Source: Anaeroplasmataceae bacterium
GTDB lineage: Bacteria > Bacillota_I > Bacilli_A > Acholeplasmatales > Anaeroplasmataceae
Length of the DNA stretch: 44,972 bases
Reading direction: 5' to 3'
Assembly: GCA_029051735.1 (NCBI GenBank)
Contig: JAIDKZ010000131.1
Span: forward strand, 1 to 44,972
Under the pieces are notes generated by a model. It did not search any database. It saw only the letters and a program-made list of their open reading frames with translations, and had not been told where the DNA came from. Shown here piece by piece: positions 23,383-31,519 of the stretch. Both the position numbers and the translations under genes were made by a program. The stretch's first letter is position 1. The number at the start of each line of letters is the position of its first letter.

Positions 23383-24027
23383 CTATGAGGAAATATGCAT
23401 AAGTTTTTTTAAATTCTCTTGAGGATCTAAAGCTTGTACAATATAAGAACCACTAACTGCCAAATCAATATAAGGAAAGACAAGAGGTAGTGTTTCATCA
23501 TTAATTCCTCCATCAATACTAATTAAATAAGAATAATGCTTCTCTTCTTTTTTACTCTTTAAATACTTAACCTTATCAATTGCTGAAGATAAAAAGGCTT
23601 GCCCACCATGTCCAGGATGAACAGACATAATTAAAACCAAATCGACATAAGGTAATATATCTTCTAAGACTTCAACACTTGTATTAGGATTTATACTTAT
23701 TCCAGCTTTAACATGATAACTATGAATAAGTTCAATTATTTCTTTAGGGTTAGTCACTGCTTCATAATGAAATGTAATCATATCACTTCCCGCTTTAACA
23801 AAATCTTCTACATATTTTTCTGGATTACAAATCATCAAATGAGTATCAAAAATAAGATGACTGTTCTTTCTTAAAGATTTAATTAAAGCAGGCCCAAAAC
23901 TAATATTTGGAACAAATCTTCCATCCATCACATCTAAATGTAAATATTTTATATCATTAGAAAACTTGTCTAGATTTGTTTTTATATTTGCATAGTCAAT
24001 AGATAAAATAGATACAGAGATTTCCAT
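23383..24027 (-). CDS. rpe: Ribulose-phosphate 3-epimerase
   Basis: Interconverts ribulose 5-phosphate and xylulose 5-phosphate in the pentose phosphate pathway. The 214-residue TIM barrel shows SVSILSIDY (usually SPSILSAD), HLDVMDGRFVPNISFGP with catalytic Asp and metal ligands, THLMI, VLIMSVHPGHGGQ, and the second catalytic Asp in ISIDGGI. Its ATG overlaps the last base of rsgA, and rsgA-rpe is a conserved Bacillota pair. Confidence 0.97.
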   Translation of the reverse strand: MEISVSILSIDYANIKTNLDKFSNDIKYLHLDVMDGRFVPNISFGPALIKSLRKNSHLIFDTHLMICNPEKYVEDFVKAGSDMITFHYEAVTNPKEIIELIHSYHVKAGISINPNTSVEVLEDILPYVDLVLIMSVHPGHGGQAFLSSAIDKVKYLKSKKEEKHYSYLISIDGGINDETLPLVFPYIDLAVSGSYIVQALDPQENLKKLMHISS

Positions 24028-24944
24028 TATTTTTTCTCCTTAGTCATAATTTGTTCTAGCATTTTTAAATAATTATTGTATCGCGTAGATAAAATAGATT
24101 GTTTTGCATATGCCTCTTTGATCTGGCATCCTAATGCATTTTTTTGATGAAGGCAATCTTTAAACTTACAATGATAGTTTTTAAATTCCACAAATAAGTC
24201 AGATAATTCATTTTTAGCAATTCCCAAAACATCTAATTTGGAAAATCCTGGAGTATCTCCAATATAGCCTCCCTTATAGGCATACAAAGTAGTTTCTCTT
24301 GTAGTATGCTTTCCTCTTCCAAGAGCAAAACTAATTTCTTGTGTTTTCAATTCAAACTCTGGTAAAATAGCATTAATTAAAGTTGATTTTCCAGCTCCTG
24401 TTTGTCCAGATAGTACTGTGATTTTATTCTCAAGATGCTTTGCTACAATTTCAGTTCCTTCTTTTGTCTTACTATTCACATATAATACATCATATCCTAA
24501 ATTTGTATAATATAGCATCTTTTGTTTTAGTTCATCTAATTCCATTTTCTCAAGCTTATCTATTTTGGTAATTACAATTAATGGTTTTATGTTTTGTCTT
24601 GTTATATTAACAATAAATAAATCTAAAAGATAAAAAGAAAAATCAGGCTCCTTAGCAGCAAAAACTAATAGAATTTGATCTACATTTGAAATATCAGGAC
24701 GAATCAATTCATTTTTACGATTTAAAATGTCAGCAATCATATCATTATCAATACGCACAAGATCTCCAACCTTTGGAGAAAGTTTAATTGTTCGCAAATC
24801 TTCTTTCTTACTAATAGCTTTTTGATTTACTGCTTGCATCTTAATGCTTCTCAGTTTCCCTCTTGCTTTAACACCAATCGTATTTCCATTTTCTAAATCT
24901 ACTTGATATACTCCACCATTTAAATTCGTTATTCGCCCTATCAT
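24027..24944 (-). CDS. rsgA: Small ribosomal subunit biogenesis GTPase RsgA
   Basis: A circularly permuted GTPase that checks late 30S maturation. The 305-residue protein has an N-terminal OB fold (MIGRITNLNGGVYQVDLENG), G4 ITKIDK, G1 LSGQTGAGKSTLINAIL, the G2/switch region GRGKHTTRETTLY, G3 DTPGF, and a C-terminal zinc motif (CKFKDCLHQKNALGC). The ORF track start lies inside the upstream PASTA gene; the ATG at 24944, just after a GGAG that overlaps the upstream stop codon, is better. Confidence 0.96.
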   Translation of the reverse strand: MIGRITNLNGGVYQVDLENGNTIGVKARGKLRSIKMQAVNQKAISKKEDLRTIKLSPKVGDLVRIDNDMIADILNRKNELIRPDISNVDQILLVFAAKEPDFSFYLLDLFIVNITRQNIKPLIVITKIDKLEKMELDELKQKMLYYTNLGYDVLYVNSKTKEGTEIVAKHLENKITVLSGQTGAGKSTLINAILPEFELKTQEISFALGRGKHTTRETTLYAYKGGYIGDTPGFSKLDVLGIAKNELSDLFVEFKNYHCKFKDCLHQKNALGCQIKEAYAKQSILSTRYNNYLKMLEQIMTKEKK

Positions 24945-24952
24945 AATTGCTC

Positions 24953-25828
24953 CTATTTCGTTATCCAAAGTATATATTTTGTTCTATTATTATCATATAA
25001 CTTTTGAACCTGAAACGCAACTAATTTATTTGAAATTTCTGAAGAAGAAACATAATTTACTTCTAAATCAAAGTTTAATAATTCAATAACTTGAATAAAC
25101 TCATCTACATTCACAACTGTTGTTTTATCTAAAGATTTTGATACATATAAATCAATTATAGAATTATTATATATACTGATAATTGTATTAGGGGCAGTCG
25201 ATTGATATAAAACTATATCCTCTTCAATTGGTGTTTGATAATAATTAATATTTATTTTGATTTTTGTTTCTTTAAATAAAGCTAATGCATCATCTAAATG
25301 CATTCCTACTAAATTAGGCATAATAAAACTATTTTTGTTAGAAACAATTGTTAATATGAGTTCATCCCCATGATTTAAACTACTTCCATCTACTAAAGAT
25401 TCCCTAATGATGGTTTGTCCTGGCATATCATTATGCTCCTCATACTCAATTTTCAAAATCAACCCATTTTCTTTACACATGCGCTCTATATCTTCTTGAA
25501 CTAATGCATAAATTTGGCCTAAATAACTATGATATGAATTTGGCATGATTTTACCTATATAAACTTCAATTCTATTCCCTTTTTTTATTTTTGTTCCTGG
25601 ATAAGGAATTGTCTTTTTCACAACCTCATCCTTATCTTCTAAATAAGTTATTTGATATTCTATTTTATTTTCTTTTAACAAACTTATTGCTTCTTCTTCT
25701 TTTAAATTCACAATATTTGGTATAGTTAAAATTGTATTATGAAAAATTTTGGGAGAAATAAAGATAAAATATATCCAAATAATAATAATCCCAAAAATCA
25801 CAAGCCACAATCGATAAAAAAGCTTCAC
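24953..25828 (-). CDS. PASTA-repeat membrane protein lacking a kinase domain
   Basis: A 291-residue protein: short N-terminus, one membrane helix (about residues 6-26), then extracytoplasmic PASTA-like repeats. The first (TIPNIVNLKEEEAISLLKEN...IPYPGTKIKKGNRIEVYIG) and third (FIMPNLVGMHLDDALALFKE...) are clear; the second and fourth are degenerate. PASTA domains bind peptidoglycan fragments and are normally the outside half of PrkC/StkP kinases. The locus rlmN - phosphatase - PrkC - rsgA - rpe is conserved in Bacillota; here this protein occupies the kinase slot, with no kinase or phosphatase sequence in the 90-base gap to rlmN. GGTGAT four bases before a GTG fixes the start. Confidence 0.85.
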   Translation of the reverse strand: MKLFYRLWLVIFGIIIIWIYFIFISPKIFHNTILTIPNIVNLKEEEAISLLKENKIEYQITYLEDKDEVVKKTIPYPGTKIKKGNRIEVYIGKIMPNSYHSYLGQIYALVQEDIERMCKENGLILKIEYEEHNDMPGQTIIRESLVDGSSLNHGDELILTIVSNKNSFIMPNLVGMHLDDALALFKETKIKININYYQTPIEEDIVLYQSTAPNTIISIYNNSIIDLYVSKSLDKTTVVNVDEFIQVIELLNFDLEVNYVSSSEISNKLVAFQVQKLYDNNRTKYILWITK

Positions 25829-25832
25829 ATAT

Positions 25833-25850
25833 ATCACCATTACTATTATT
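25833..25850 (-). promoter_or_regulatory. Compact -10/Shine-Dalgarno cassette of the PASTA gene
   Basis: AATAAT (25850-25845), six bases, GGTGAT (25838-25833), then GTG at 25828. Weaker than the other cassettes, but the rlmN terminator upstream implies that a promoter is needed here. Confidence 0.4.
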
Positions 25851-25869
25851 TTGCAAAATAAAAAAGTTT

Positions 25870-25915
25870 ATGAAAAAAGATGCCTATAAACAGCACTTGT
25901 TTATAAGCATCTTTT
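25870..25915 (-). terminator. Intrinsic terminator of rlmN
   Basis: Minus-strand stem AAAAGATGC/TTATAAACA against TGTTTATA/GGCATCTTTT with one mismatch and a five-base loop, followed by a T-run. It ends the pheS-pheT-rlmN transcript. Confidence 0.85.
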
Positions 25916-25918
25916 ATA

Positions 25919-26944
25919 TTATTTCATATGCTTGCTTCTCAGTTGACCACAAGCAGCATCAATGTCTGAGCCTTGTTCTCTTCTCAGTGTAACATTTAAA
26001 CTTCTTTTTTTTAATTGATCATAAAAAGCATGCATGGCGTCTAAGGAAGAACGTTTATAGTGTTTCTCTTTGACCTCATTATAAGGAATCAAATTGATAT
26101 AAACATTTAATCCATGTAATAAATCAGCCAGTTGGTTTGCACATTCTAAAGTATCATTAAAATCCTTTAATAAAATGTACTCTATTGTTACCCTTCGATT
26201 TGTTTTTTTGATATAAAAAGATATCGCTTTAACAAGTTCTTCTAAAGGATAGGCCTTATTAATGGGCATAATCTCATTTCTAAGCTGATTTGTAGGTGCA
26301 TGTAAACTTATTGCTAAATTTACCTGTAAATCAAAATTTGAATAAGAATAAATTTTATCTACTAATCCACAAGTAGAAACTGTAATATGTCGAGCTCCAA
26401 TTTCTAATCCTAAAGGGTAATTGATAATGTGAAGAAATTTCAACACATTTTCATAATTATCAAATGGTTCCCCAATTCCCATAACAACAACATGAGAAAT
26501 TTTAAGACCTGTGATTTGTTCTACCATAAGGATTTGTAAAATCATTTCATATGTTTCTAAATTTCTAAGTTTTTTCTTCATTCCAGATGCACAAAAGGCA
26601 CATCCCATATTACACCCTACCTCTGTAGTCACACAAACACTATATCCATAAACGTGTTTCATTAATACAGTTTCAATTAAATTTCCATCTATTAATCTAA
26701 ATAAAAATTTCATGGTGCCATCTGCACTATTTTGTTGCTGCACAAGTTGAAGTTCATCTAAAACAAAATCATTTTTTAGTGTTTGAAGAAATTCCTTTTT
26801 CATATTTGTGATTTCATTAAAATCTTTTATCTTGTGACGATATAACCACTCAATCAATTGGTTTGCACGAAATGGTTTTGCCTGTATACTTGCTAGATAG
26901 TCTTTTAAATCCTCTATTGTATATCCATAAATGTGTTTCATCAT
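25919..26944 (-). CDS. rlmN: 23S rRNA/tRNA adenine-C2 methyltransferase RlmN
   Basis: A radical SAM enzyme that methylates C2 of A2503 in 23S rRNA and A37 of some tRNAs. The 341-residue protein carries the radical SAM cluster motif CNMGCAFC, the SAM-binding VVMGIGEPFDNYENV, and the C-terminal DIDAACGQL, whose Cys is the resolving residue; the methyl-carrying Cys corresponds to the middle region of the barrel's end. The N-terminal KPFRANQLIEWLY is typical. It follows pheT by two bases, an uncommon partner; its usual downstream neighbours prpC and prkC are absent. Confidence 0.96.
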   Translation of the reverse strand: MMKHIYGYTIEDLKDYLASIQAKPFRANQLIEWLYRHKIKDFNEITNMKKEFLQTLKNDFVLDELQLVQQQNSADGTMKFLFRLIDGNLIETVLMKHVYGYSVCVTTEVGCNMGCAFCASGMKKKLRNLETYEMILQILMVEQITGLKISHVVVMGIGEPFDNYENVLKFLHIINYPLGLEIGARHITVSTCGLVDKIYSYSNFDLQVNLAISLHAPTNQLRNEIMPINKAYPLEELVKAISFYIKKTNRRVTIEYILLKDFNDTLECANQLADLLHGLNVYINLIPYNEVKEKHYKRSSLDAMHAFYDQLKKRSLNVTLRREQGSDIDAACGQLRSKHMK

Positions 26945-26946
26945 TT

Positions 26947-29322
26947 CTAATCTCTTAATTTAGCCTGGAAATGAAACTCTAGGCGATTTAATATAGAATG
27001 CATCATCTTATCTACATCTGCTGATTCTAAAGTTTTAGTCGCATCCTCTAATGTTAATTTTATAGCCATAGACTTTTCATCTTCTGCTACATTTTCCCCT
27101 GTGTATAAATCAAATACTTCTACAGAAACTAGCATTTTTTTAGCTGTTGATCGAACAACATTTAATATATCTTCAGCAGGTATGTCTTTCTTAACTACAA
27201 TTGCTAAATCTCTAGTTACTGTTGGAAACTTATTTAACGCTTTATAATTAAATTCTGTTTTATCATTTAAAATATGCTCTAATTCAATTTCAAAAGCTAC
27301 TGTACCTGTTAAACCATTTTCTTTAGCAAATTTAGGGTGTAGTTCCCCTAAAACACCAATCAATTTCCCTGCCACATATAATCCTGCTGTTCTTCCAGGA
27401 TGAAAACTAGATAAAACAGAATATGGCTTATAGGTTACTTCTAAATTCATTTTTTCAAAATAAGAATCTAAGACGCCTTTTAATAAATAAAAATCAGATG
27501 CTTGTTGATGTCCTCTCCATAAATGAGAACTAAATAAACCTGTTATTGCTCCAGCAAGCTTTAAAGTTTCTGTCTTTGTTGTATAGGTGTTGCCAATTTC
27601 AAAAAAGGATAGATTTTCTACTTTACGTGCTCGATTATAACGGATTACCTCTAATACACCATTGAGCAAACTTTGTCTCATAACAGCTCGATCCTCTGTC
27701 ATAGGCATTAAAACCTCAATAGGATTCTCTTCTTTTAAGGTATATAAATTCAAGTCCTTTTTTGCAACTAATGAATATGTCACCACCTCATTTAAGCCCA
27801 TAGAGGATAAAATCATACGAGTATTCCTTACCCTTTTTTGTTTAAAGGATAGTCCTCCTACTTGTTCTGTTCTTGCTATGGTAGTAGGAATAGAATCATA
27901 TCCGTTCATTCTAGCAATATCTTCAATTATATCCTGATAGCTTGCTTCTAAATCCATTCTTCTTGAAGGAATTGTTATTTGATATGTTAAATTATGCTTT
28001 TCATAAGAAAATGCAAGTCGATTTAAAATGTTTTCCACTTCCAAATCAGATAATGAAGTACCTAAAACATGATTTACCTTATCTGCTGAAATTTCTACAG
28101 TTTTTAATGGCATTTCCTTTTGGATAACTCCAGCAACGCCACTACGTATTGTTCCTCCAGCAATCTCTGCAATGAGCTGAGCAGCATAATCTAAAGCTCG
28201 ATCAAGGCGATAATAATCAATTCCTCTTTCAAAACGAATGGAAGATTCACTTTTCAACCCCAAGCGAGCTGAAGTTTTTCTTACTTGATAAGGTGAGAAA
28301 TACGCTGCTTCTAAACAAATTGTTTTTGTTGTATTTTCAACCTCAGAAGATAATCCTCCCATCACACCTGCTAAACAAACTGCACCTTTATCATTCGCAA
28401 TTACAATATCTTGTTCTGTTAGTTTACGCTCAATCCCATCTAAAGTAATTAAGGATTCATCTTTAAAAGCATTTCTTATAATAATATGATTTCCTAACTG
28501 CTCCTTATCAAATGCATGTAATGGCTGTCCCATTTCTAATAGGACATAATTAGTAATATCTACTACATTATTGATAGGACGGATTCCACATGCAATCAAT
28601 CTCGCCTTCATCCACTGTGGAGACTCATCAATCGTTACGTTATCAATCACTCGTGTTAAATATTTAAAACAGCCTTCTGTTTTAATTTCTACAGAAACAT
28701 CATTTCGTAATTGTCCTTCTTCAAACTCTGGCAATATTGTCAATACTTTTTGATTTAATGCAGCCCCCAAATCAAAGGCAACACCCTCTATTGAAAGAAG
28801 GTCAGAACGATTTGAAGTTAAGTCTAAATCAATAACGATATCATCCAATCCTAAATAATTTAGTGGACTTTCACCAATAGGAGCATCCTCATCTAAAAGT
28901 TGTATTCCATTTTTATATTTTTCATCAATATACTTTTCTTCTATCCCAAGTTCTTGTAAGGAGCAAAGCATTCCATTAGATTCAACTCCTCTAATCTTTG
29001 AAGGCTTAATTTTGAAATCTCCAGGCAATACTGCCCCAACATTAGCAACAATAACTTTCTTACCAGCAGCAACATTAGGAGCACCACAAACAATCTGTTC
29101 CATCTTTCCTTTAGATACTTCAACCTTACATACATGTAAATGGTCACTATCTGGATGCATCTCACATTCATGGACATACCCAATAGTCAGATGAGATGCC
29201 TCTACTAATTTTTTATAAGATTCAATCTCACAAATATGAGCATTGATTTTTGCAAATAATTCTTCATCAGAATAGTTGTCTAAATTCAAATATTCTTTTA
29301 ACCAATTCTTAGAAACCTTCAT
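26947..29322 (-). CDS. pheT: Phenylalanyl-tRNA synthetase beta subunit
   Basis: The tRNA-binding subunit of the alpha2-beta2 enzyme. The 791-residue protein has an N-terminal EMAP-type tRNA-binding domain (TIGYVHECEMHPDSDHLHVC), B3/B4 editing domain (DLTSNRSDLLS upstream, then RVIDNVTI), B5 domain, a catalytic-like core (RTEQVGGLSFKQKRVRNTRM) and a C-terminal FDX-ACB domain (KFPTVTRDLAIVV). AGGAGGT overlapping the end of pheS supports the ATG. Controlled with pheS by the T-box. Confidence 0.97.
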   Translation of the reverse strand: MKVSKNWLKEYLNLDNYSDEELFAKINAHICEIESYKKLVEASHLTIGYVHECEMHPDSDHLHVCKVEVSKGKMEQIVCGAPNVAAGKKVIVANVGAVLPGDFKIKPSKIRGVESNGMLCSLQELGIEEKYIDEKYKNGIQLLDEDAPIGESPLNYLGLDDIVIDLDLTSNRSDLLSIEGVAFDLGAALNQKVLTILPEFEEGQLRNDVSVEIKTEGCFKYLTRVIDNVTIDESPQWMKARLIACGIRPINNVVDITNYVLLEMGQPLHAFDKEQLGNHIIIRNAFKDESLITLDGIERKLTEQDIVIANDKGAVCLAGVMGGLSSEVENTTKTICLEAAYFSPYQVRKTSARLGLKSESSIRFERGIDYYRLDRALDYAAQLIAEIAGGTIRSGVAGVIQKEMPLKTVEISADKVNHVLGTSLSDLEVENILNRLAFSYEKHNLTYQITIPSRRMDLEASYQDIIEDIARMNGYDSIPTTIARTEQVGGLSFKQKRVRNTRMILSSMGLNEVVTYSLVAKKDLNLYTLKEENPIEVLMPMTEDRAVMRQSLLNGVLEVIRYNRARKVENLSFFEIGNTYTTKTETLKLAGAITGLFSSHLWRGHQQASDFYLLKGVLDSYFEKMNLEVTYKPYSVLSSFHPGRTAGLYVAGKLIGVLGELHPKFAKENGLTGTVAFEIELEHILNDKTEFNYKALNKFPTVTRDLAIVVKKDIPAEDILNVVRSTAKKMLVSVEVFDLYTGENVAEDEKSMAIKLTLEDATKTLESADVDKMMHSILNRLEFHFQAKLRD

Positions 29323-29323
29323 A

Positions 29324-30361
29324 TTACTTTACCTCCTTGAACTGATTTAAAAATCTAATATCATTTAAATAAAAATTCCTTATATCGTCAATATGATATT
29401 TCAACATAGTCACACGTTCAACACCAATTCCAAAAGCATATCCTTGAATTTCATTAGGATCATAACCACACATTCTTAAAACATTATTATTTACCATTCC
29501 AGCACCTAAAATTTCTATCCAACCTGTATTCTTACACATAGAACAGCCTTTTCCACCACAACGAGAACAAGATACATCAACTTCTACTGATGGTTCTGTA
29601 AATGGGAAAAAAGATGGACGAAGTCGTATATTTCTTTCCCTACCAAACATCATTCTAGCCATTTCTAATAAAGCTCCCTTTAAATCAGAAAGCGTAACAT
29701 CTTTTCCTAGTACTAATCCTTCAAATTGCATAAATTGATGAGAATGTGTTGCATCATCTGCATCTCGTCTATATACCTTACCAGGACAAACAATCTTGAT
29801 TGGTTTTCCTAATTCATTTAGCATTGTTCGTACTTGCACAGGTGAAGTTTGACTTCTAAGCAATAATTCTGCGTTGATGTAAAAAGTATCTTGCATATCA
29901 CGAGCTGGATGTCCTTTTGGTAAATTTAACTTTTCAAAACAGTATTCATCTGTTTCAATTTCTGGACCTTCTGCAACTGTGTATCCCATAGATATATATA
30001 AGTCCTCTAAATCCATAATTGTTTTTTGTAACGGATGTATTGCTCCTACATTAAACTTCACACCAGGTAATGTGACATCAATTGTCTCATTTGCTAACTT
30101 GGCTTGAACAATTTTTTCCTCTATTGCTTTCCGTTTAGCCTCAAATCGTGTTTCTAATGCCTGTTTAACTTGATTTGATTTCATTCCTAATTCTTTTCTT
30201 TTCTCAATGGTCAAATCTTTTAAATTGGCCATCAAAGAAGCAACAAATCCTTTTTTTCCTAAGTAATTTGCCTTTAACTGTTGTAAAGCATTTAAATCCT
30301 CTACTTCCCTCATTTCTTCTTCTGCCTTATCACAGACTTGATCTAACTCTAAATCTTCCAT
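29324..30361 (-). CDS. pheS: Phenylalanyl-tRNA synthetase alpha subunit
   Basis: The catalytic class II subunit. The protein has an N-terminal coiled coil (20-90), motif 2 HSHQFMQFEGLVLG, FPFTEPSVEVDVSC, a Cys-rich loop (CSRCGGKGCSMCKNTGWIEILG) and motif 3 FGIGVERVTML. The ORF track adds 31 codons that actually read through the T-box terminator; GGAGG five bases before the ATG at 30361 gives the normal 345 residues starting MEDLEL. Confidence 0.97.
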   Translation of the reverse strand: MEDLELDQVCDKAEEEMREVEDLNALQQLKANYLGKKGFVASLMANLKDLTIEKRKELGMKSNQVKQALETRFEAKRKAIEEKIVQAKLANETIDVTLPGVKFNVGAIHPLQKTIMDLEDLYISMGYTVAEGPEIETDEYCFEKLNLPKGHPARDMQDTFYINAELLLRSQTSPVQVRTMLNELGKPIKIVCPGKVYRRDADDATHSHQFMQFEGLVLGKDVTLSDLKGALLEMARMMFGRERNIRLRPSFFPFTEPSVEVDVSCSRCGGKGCSMCKNTGWIEILGAGMVNNNVLRMCGYDPNEIQGYAFGIGVERVTMLKYHIDDIRNFYLNDIRFLNQFKEVK

Positions 30362-30380
30362 ATTTTCCTCCAAAATAAAA

Positions 30381-30600
30381 ATCCTTAAGATTACTCCTAA
30401 GGACGAATTTTTCCGTGGTACCACCCTAGTTCTATACATATGTACAGCACTCATTTTTCGTTAACGCCTGAATACGGGTGCGATTAACACCACTCCAAAG
30501 GTGAATTCACCAAGACTACACGTATGAGGTTTCCACCAATTCCTCTTTCTCTGTTCCGCAAGCTCCTCAGTTACTATGCCTTCATTATCATTTTCATATA
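30381..30600 (-). promoter_or_regulatory. T-box riboswitch (tRNA-Phe) of pheST
   Basis: The minus strand carries the T-box ACTAGGGTGGTACCACGG (30430-30413), whose GGUACC segment pairs with uncharged tRNA. The competing terminator uses TCCTTA (30403-30398) with TAAGGA (30387-30382) and TTTTTATTTT. Upstream, the distal stem I loop GGTGGAAACC is recognisable, and GAATTCACC places the specifier codon UUC (30505-30503), matching phenylalanine. Low Phe charging should stabilise the antiterminator and raise pheST-rlmN expression. Confidence 0.93.
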
Positions 30601-30606
30601 TTTTAT

Positions 30607-30635
30607 ATTCTATCAAATTTTTTTAAATTTGTCTA
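30607..30635 (-). promoter_or_regulatory. pheST T-box promoter
   Basis: TAGACA (30635-30630), 17-base spacer, TAGAAT (30612-30607) with extended TGA in front, on the minus strand. The predicted start is near 30600. Confidence 0.65.
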
Positions 30636-30646
30636 GAATCTAACCA

Positions 30647-31519
30647 CTATTCCTTATAAACTTTAATCTTGTCCAAAACGCCTATTGTATCTGTAAAAGC
30701 ATTATGTTCTGTTTTTCCTAATTCCTCACCTAAAACTCTGAATTTAGAGTCAATTGTGTCAATATACCATAAAGCAATAGCCTCAGGAGTCATAGGACGC
30801 TTTGCAGCACCATATAAAGGCTGCCCATGATGAGATATAAGCATATGCTCAAGTAGTTTCACTTCTTGATTATTTTGATATCCCAATTCATTTGCAATTT
30901 TATGAATTTCTAATGCACCAATAACCAAATGGCCAAGGAGCTGCCCATCAAGAGAATACTCTGTAGATTCTACCCCTGTAAGTTCTACTGTCTTTCCTAT
31001 ATCATGTAAAATAATACCCGCATACAAATAATCCTTTTTTAAATATGGATAATTCACTAGAAAAGAATCTGCAAGTTTCAACATACCAACCGTATGATAA
31101 GCAAGACCTCCTACATATGCATGATGCATACGTGTTGCAGCAGGAAATAAAAAGAATTTATCTCCATATTGCTTTAGCATAACTTCTGTAATATTTCTTA
31201 TACAAGGATTTTTAATTTGATCTAAAGCATGATAAATAATTTTTTTTGTACTTGTTGCATCCATAGGGGCAGATGGAAAAAAGTCTTTATATATCTCAAA
31301 TGCATTTTCTTCCAATGCCACACTTTTATATTCTTTTAAGATATAACTTGTTCTTTCTCCATAACTTATCTCTACATCAAATTGATAAACATGTCCTACA
31401 GAAAAATTCTGTATATCTTTTGTTTTTATATTCAATTGCTCACTTTTTTGATTTACAACACTTAAATTAATTCCACCATCAGAGGTATTAATTCCAATAA
31501 TTTTTCCTATAACTTTCAT
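30647..31519 (-). CDS. yhaM: 3'-5' exoribonuclease YhaM family
   Basis: An HD-domain exonuclease that trims single-stranded RNA and DNA ends. The 290 residues comprise an N-terminal OB-like domain (1-100) and an HD domain with HHAYVGGLAYHTVGML, IILHDIGKTVEL and HLVIGALEI...HMLISHHGQP, as in B. subtilis YhaM (slightly longer there). The ATG shares a base with the upstream stop codon (TAATG), so it is translationally coupled to the pullulanase, a partnership without an obvious functional reason. Confidence 0.93.
   Translation of the reverse strand: MKVIGKIIGINTSDGGINLSVVNQKSEQLNIKTKDIQNFSVGHVYQFDVEISYGERTSYILKEYKSVALEENAFEIYKDFFPSAPMDATSTKKIIYHALDQIKNPCIRNITEVMLKQYGDKFFLFPAATRMHHAYVGGLAYHTVGMLKLADSFLVNYPYLKKDYLYAGIILHDIGKTVELTGVESTEYSLDGQLLGHLVIGALEIHKIANELGYQNNQEVKLLEHMLISHHGQPLYGAAKRPMTPEAIALWYIDTIDSKFRVLGEELGKTEHNAFTDTIGVLDKIKVYKE

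Noticed and set aside
23204-23422. Plus-strand ORF of 72 residues
   Set aside because: Starts inside the repressor operator and crosses the rpe terminator; no supporting signals.
30454-30454. ORF-track start of pheS with 31 extra N-terminal residues
   Set aside because: The extension translates the T-box and terminator; the true ATG follows GGAGG at 30361.
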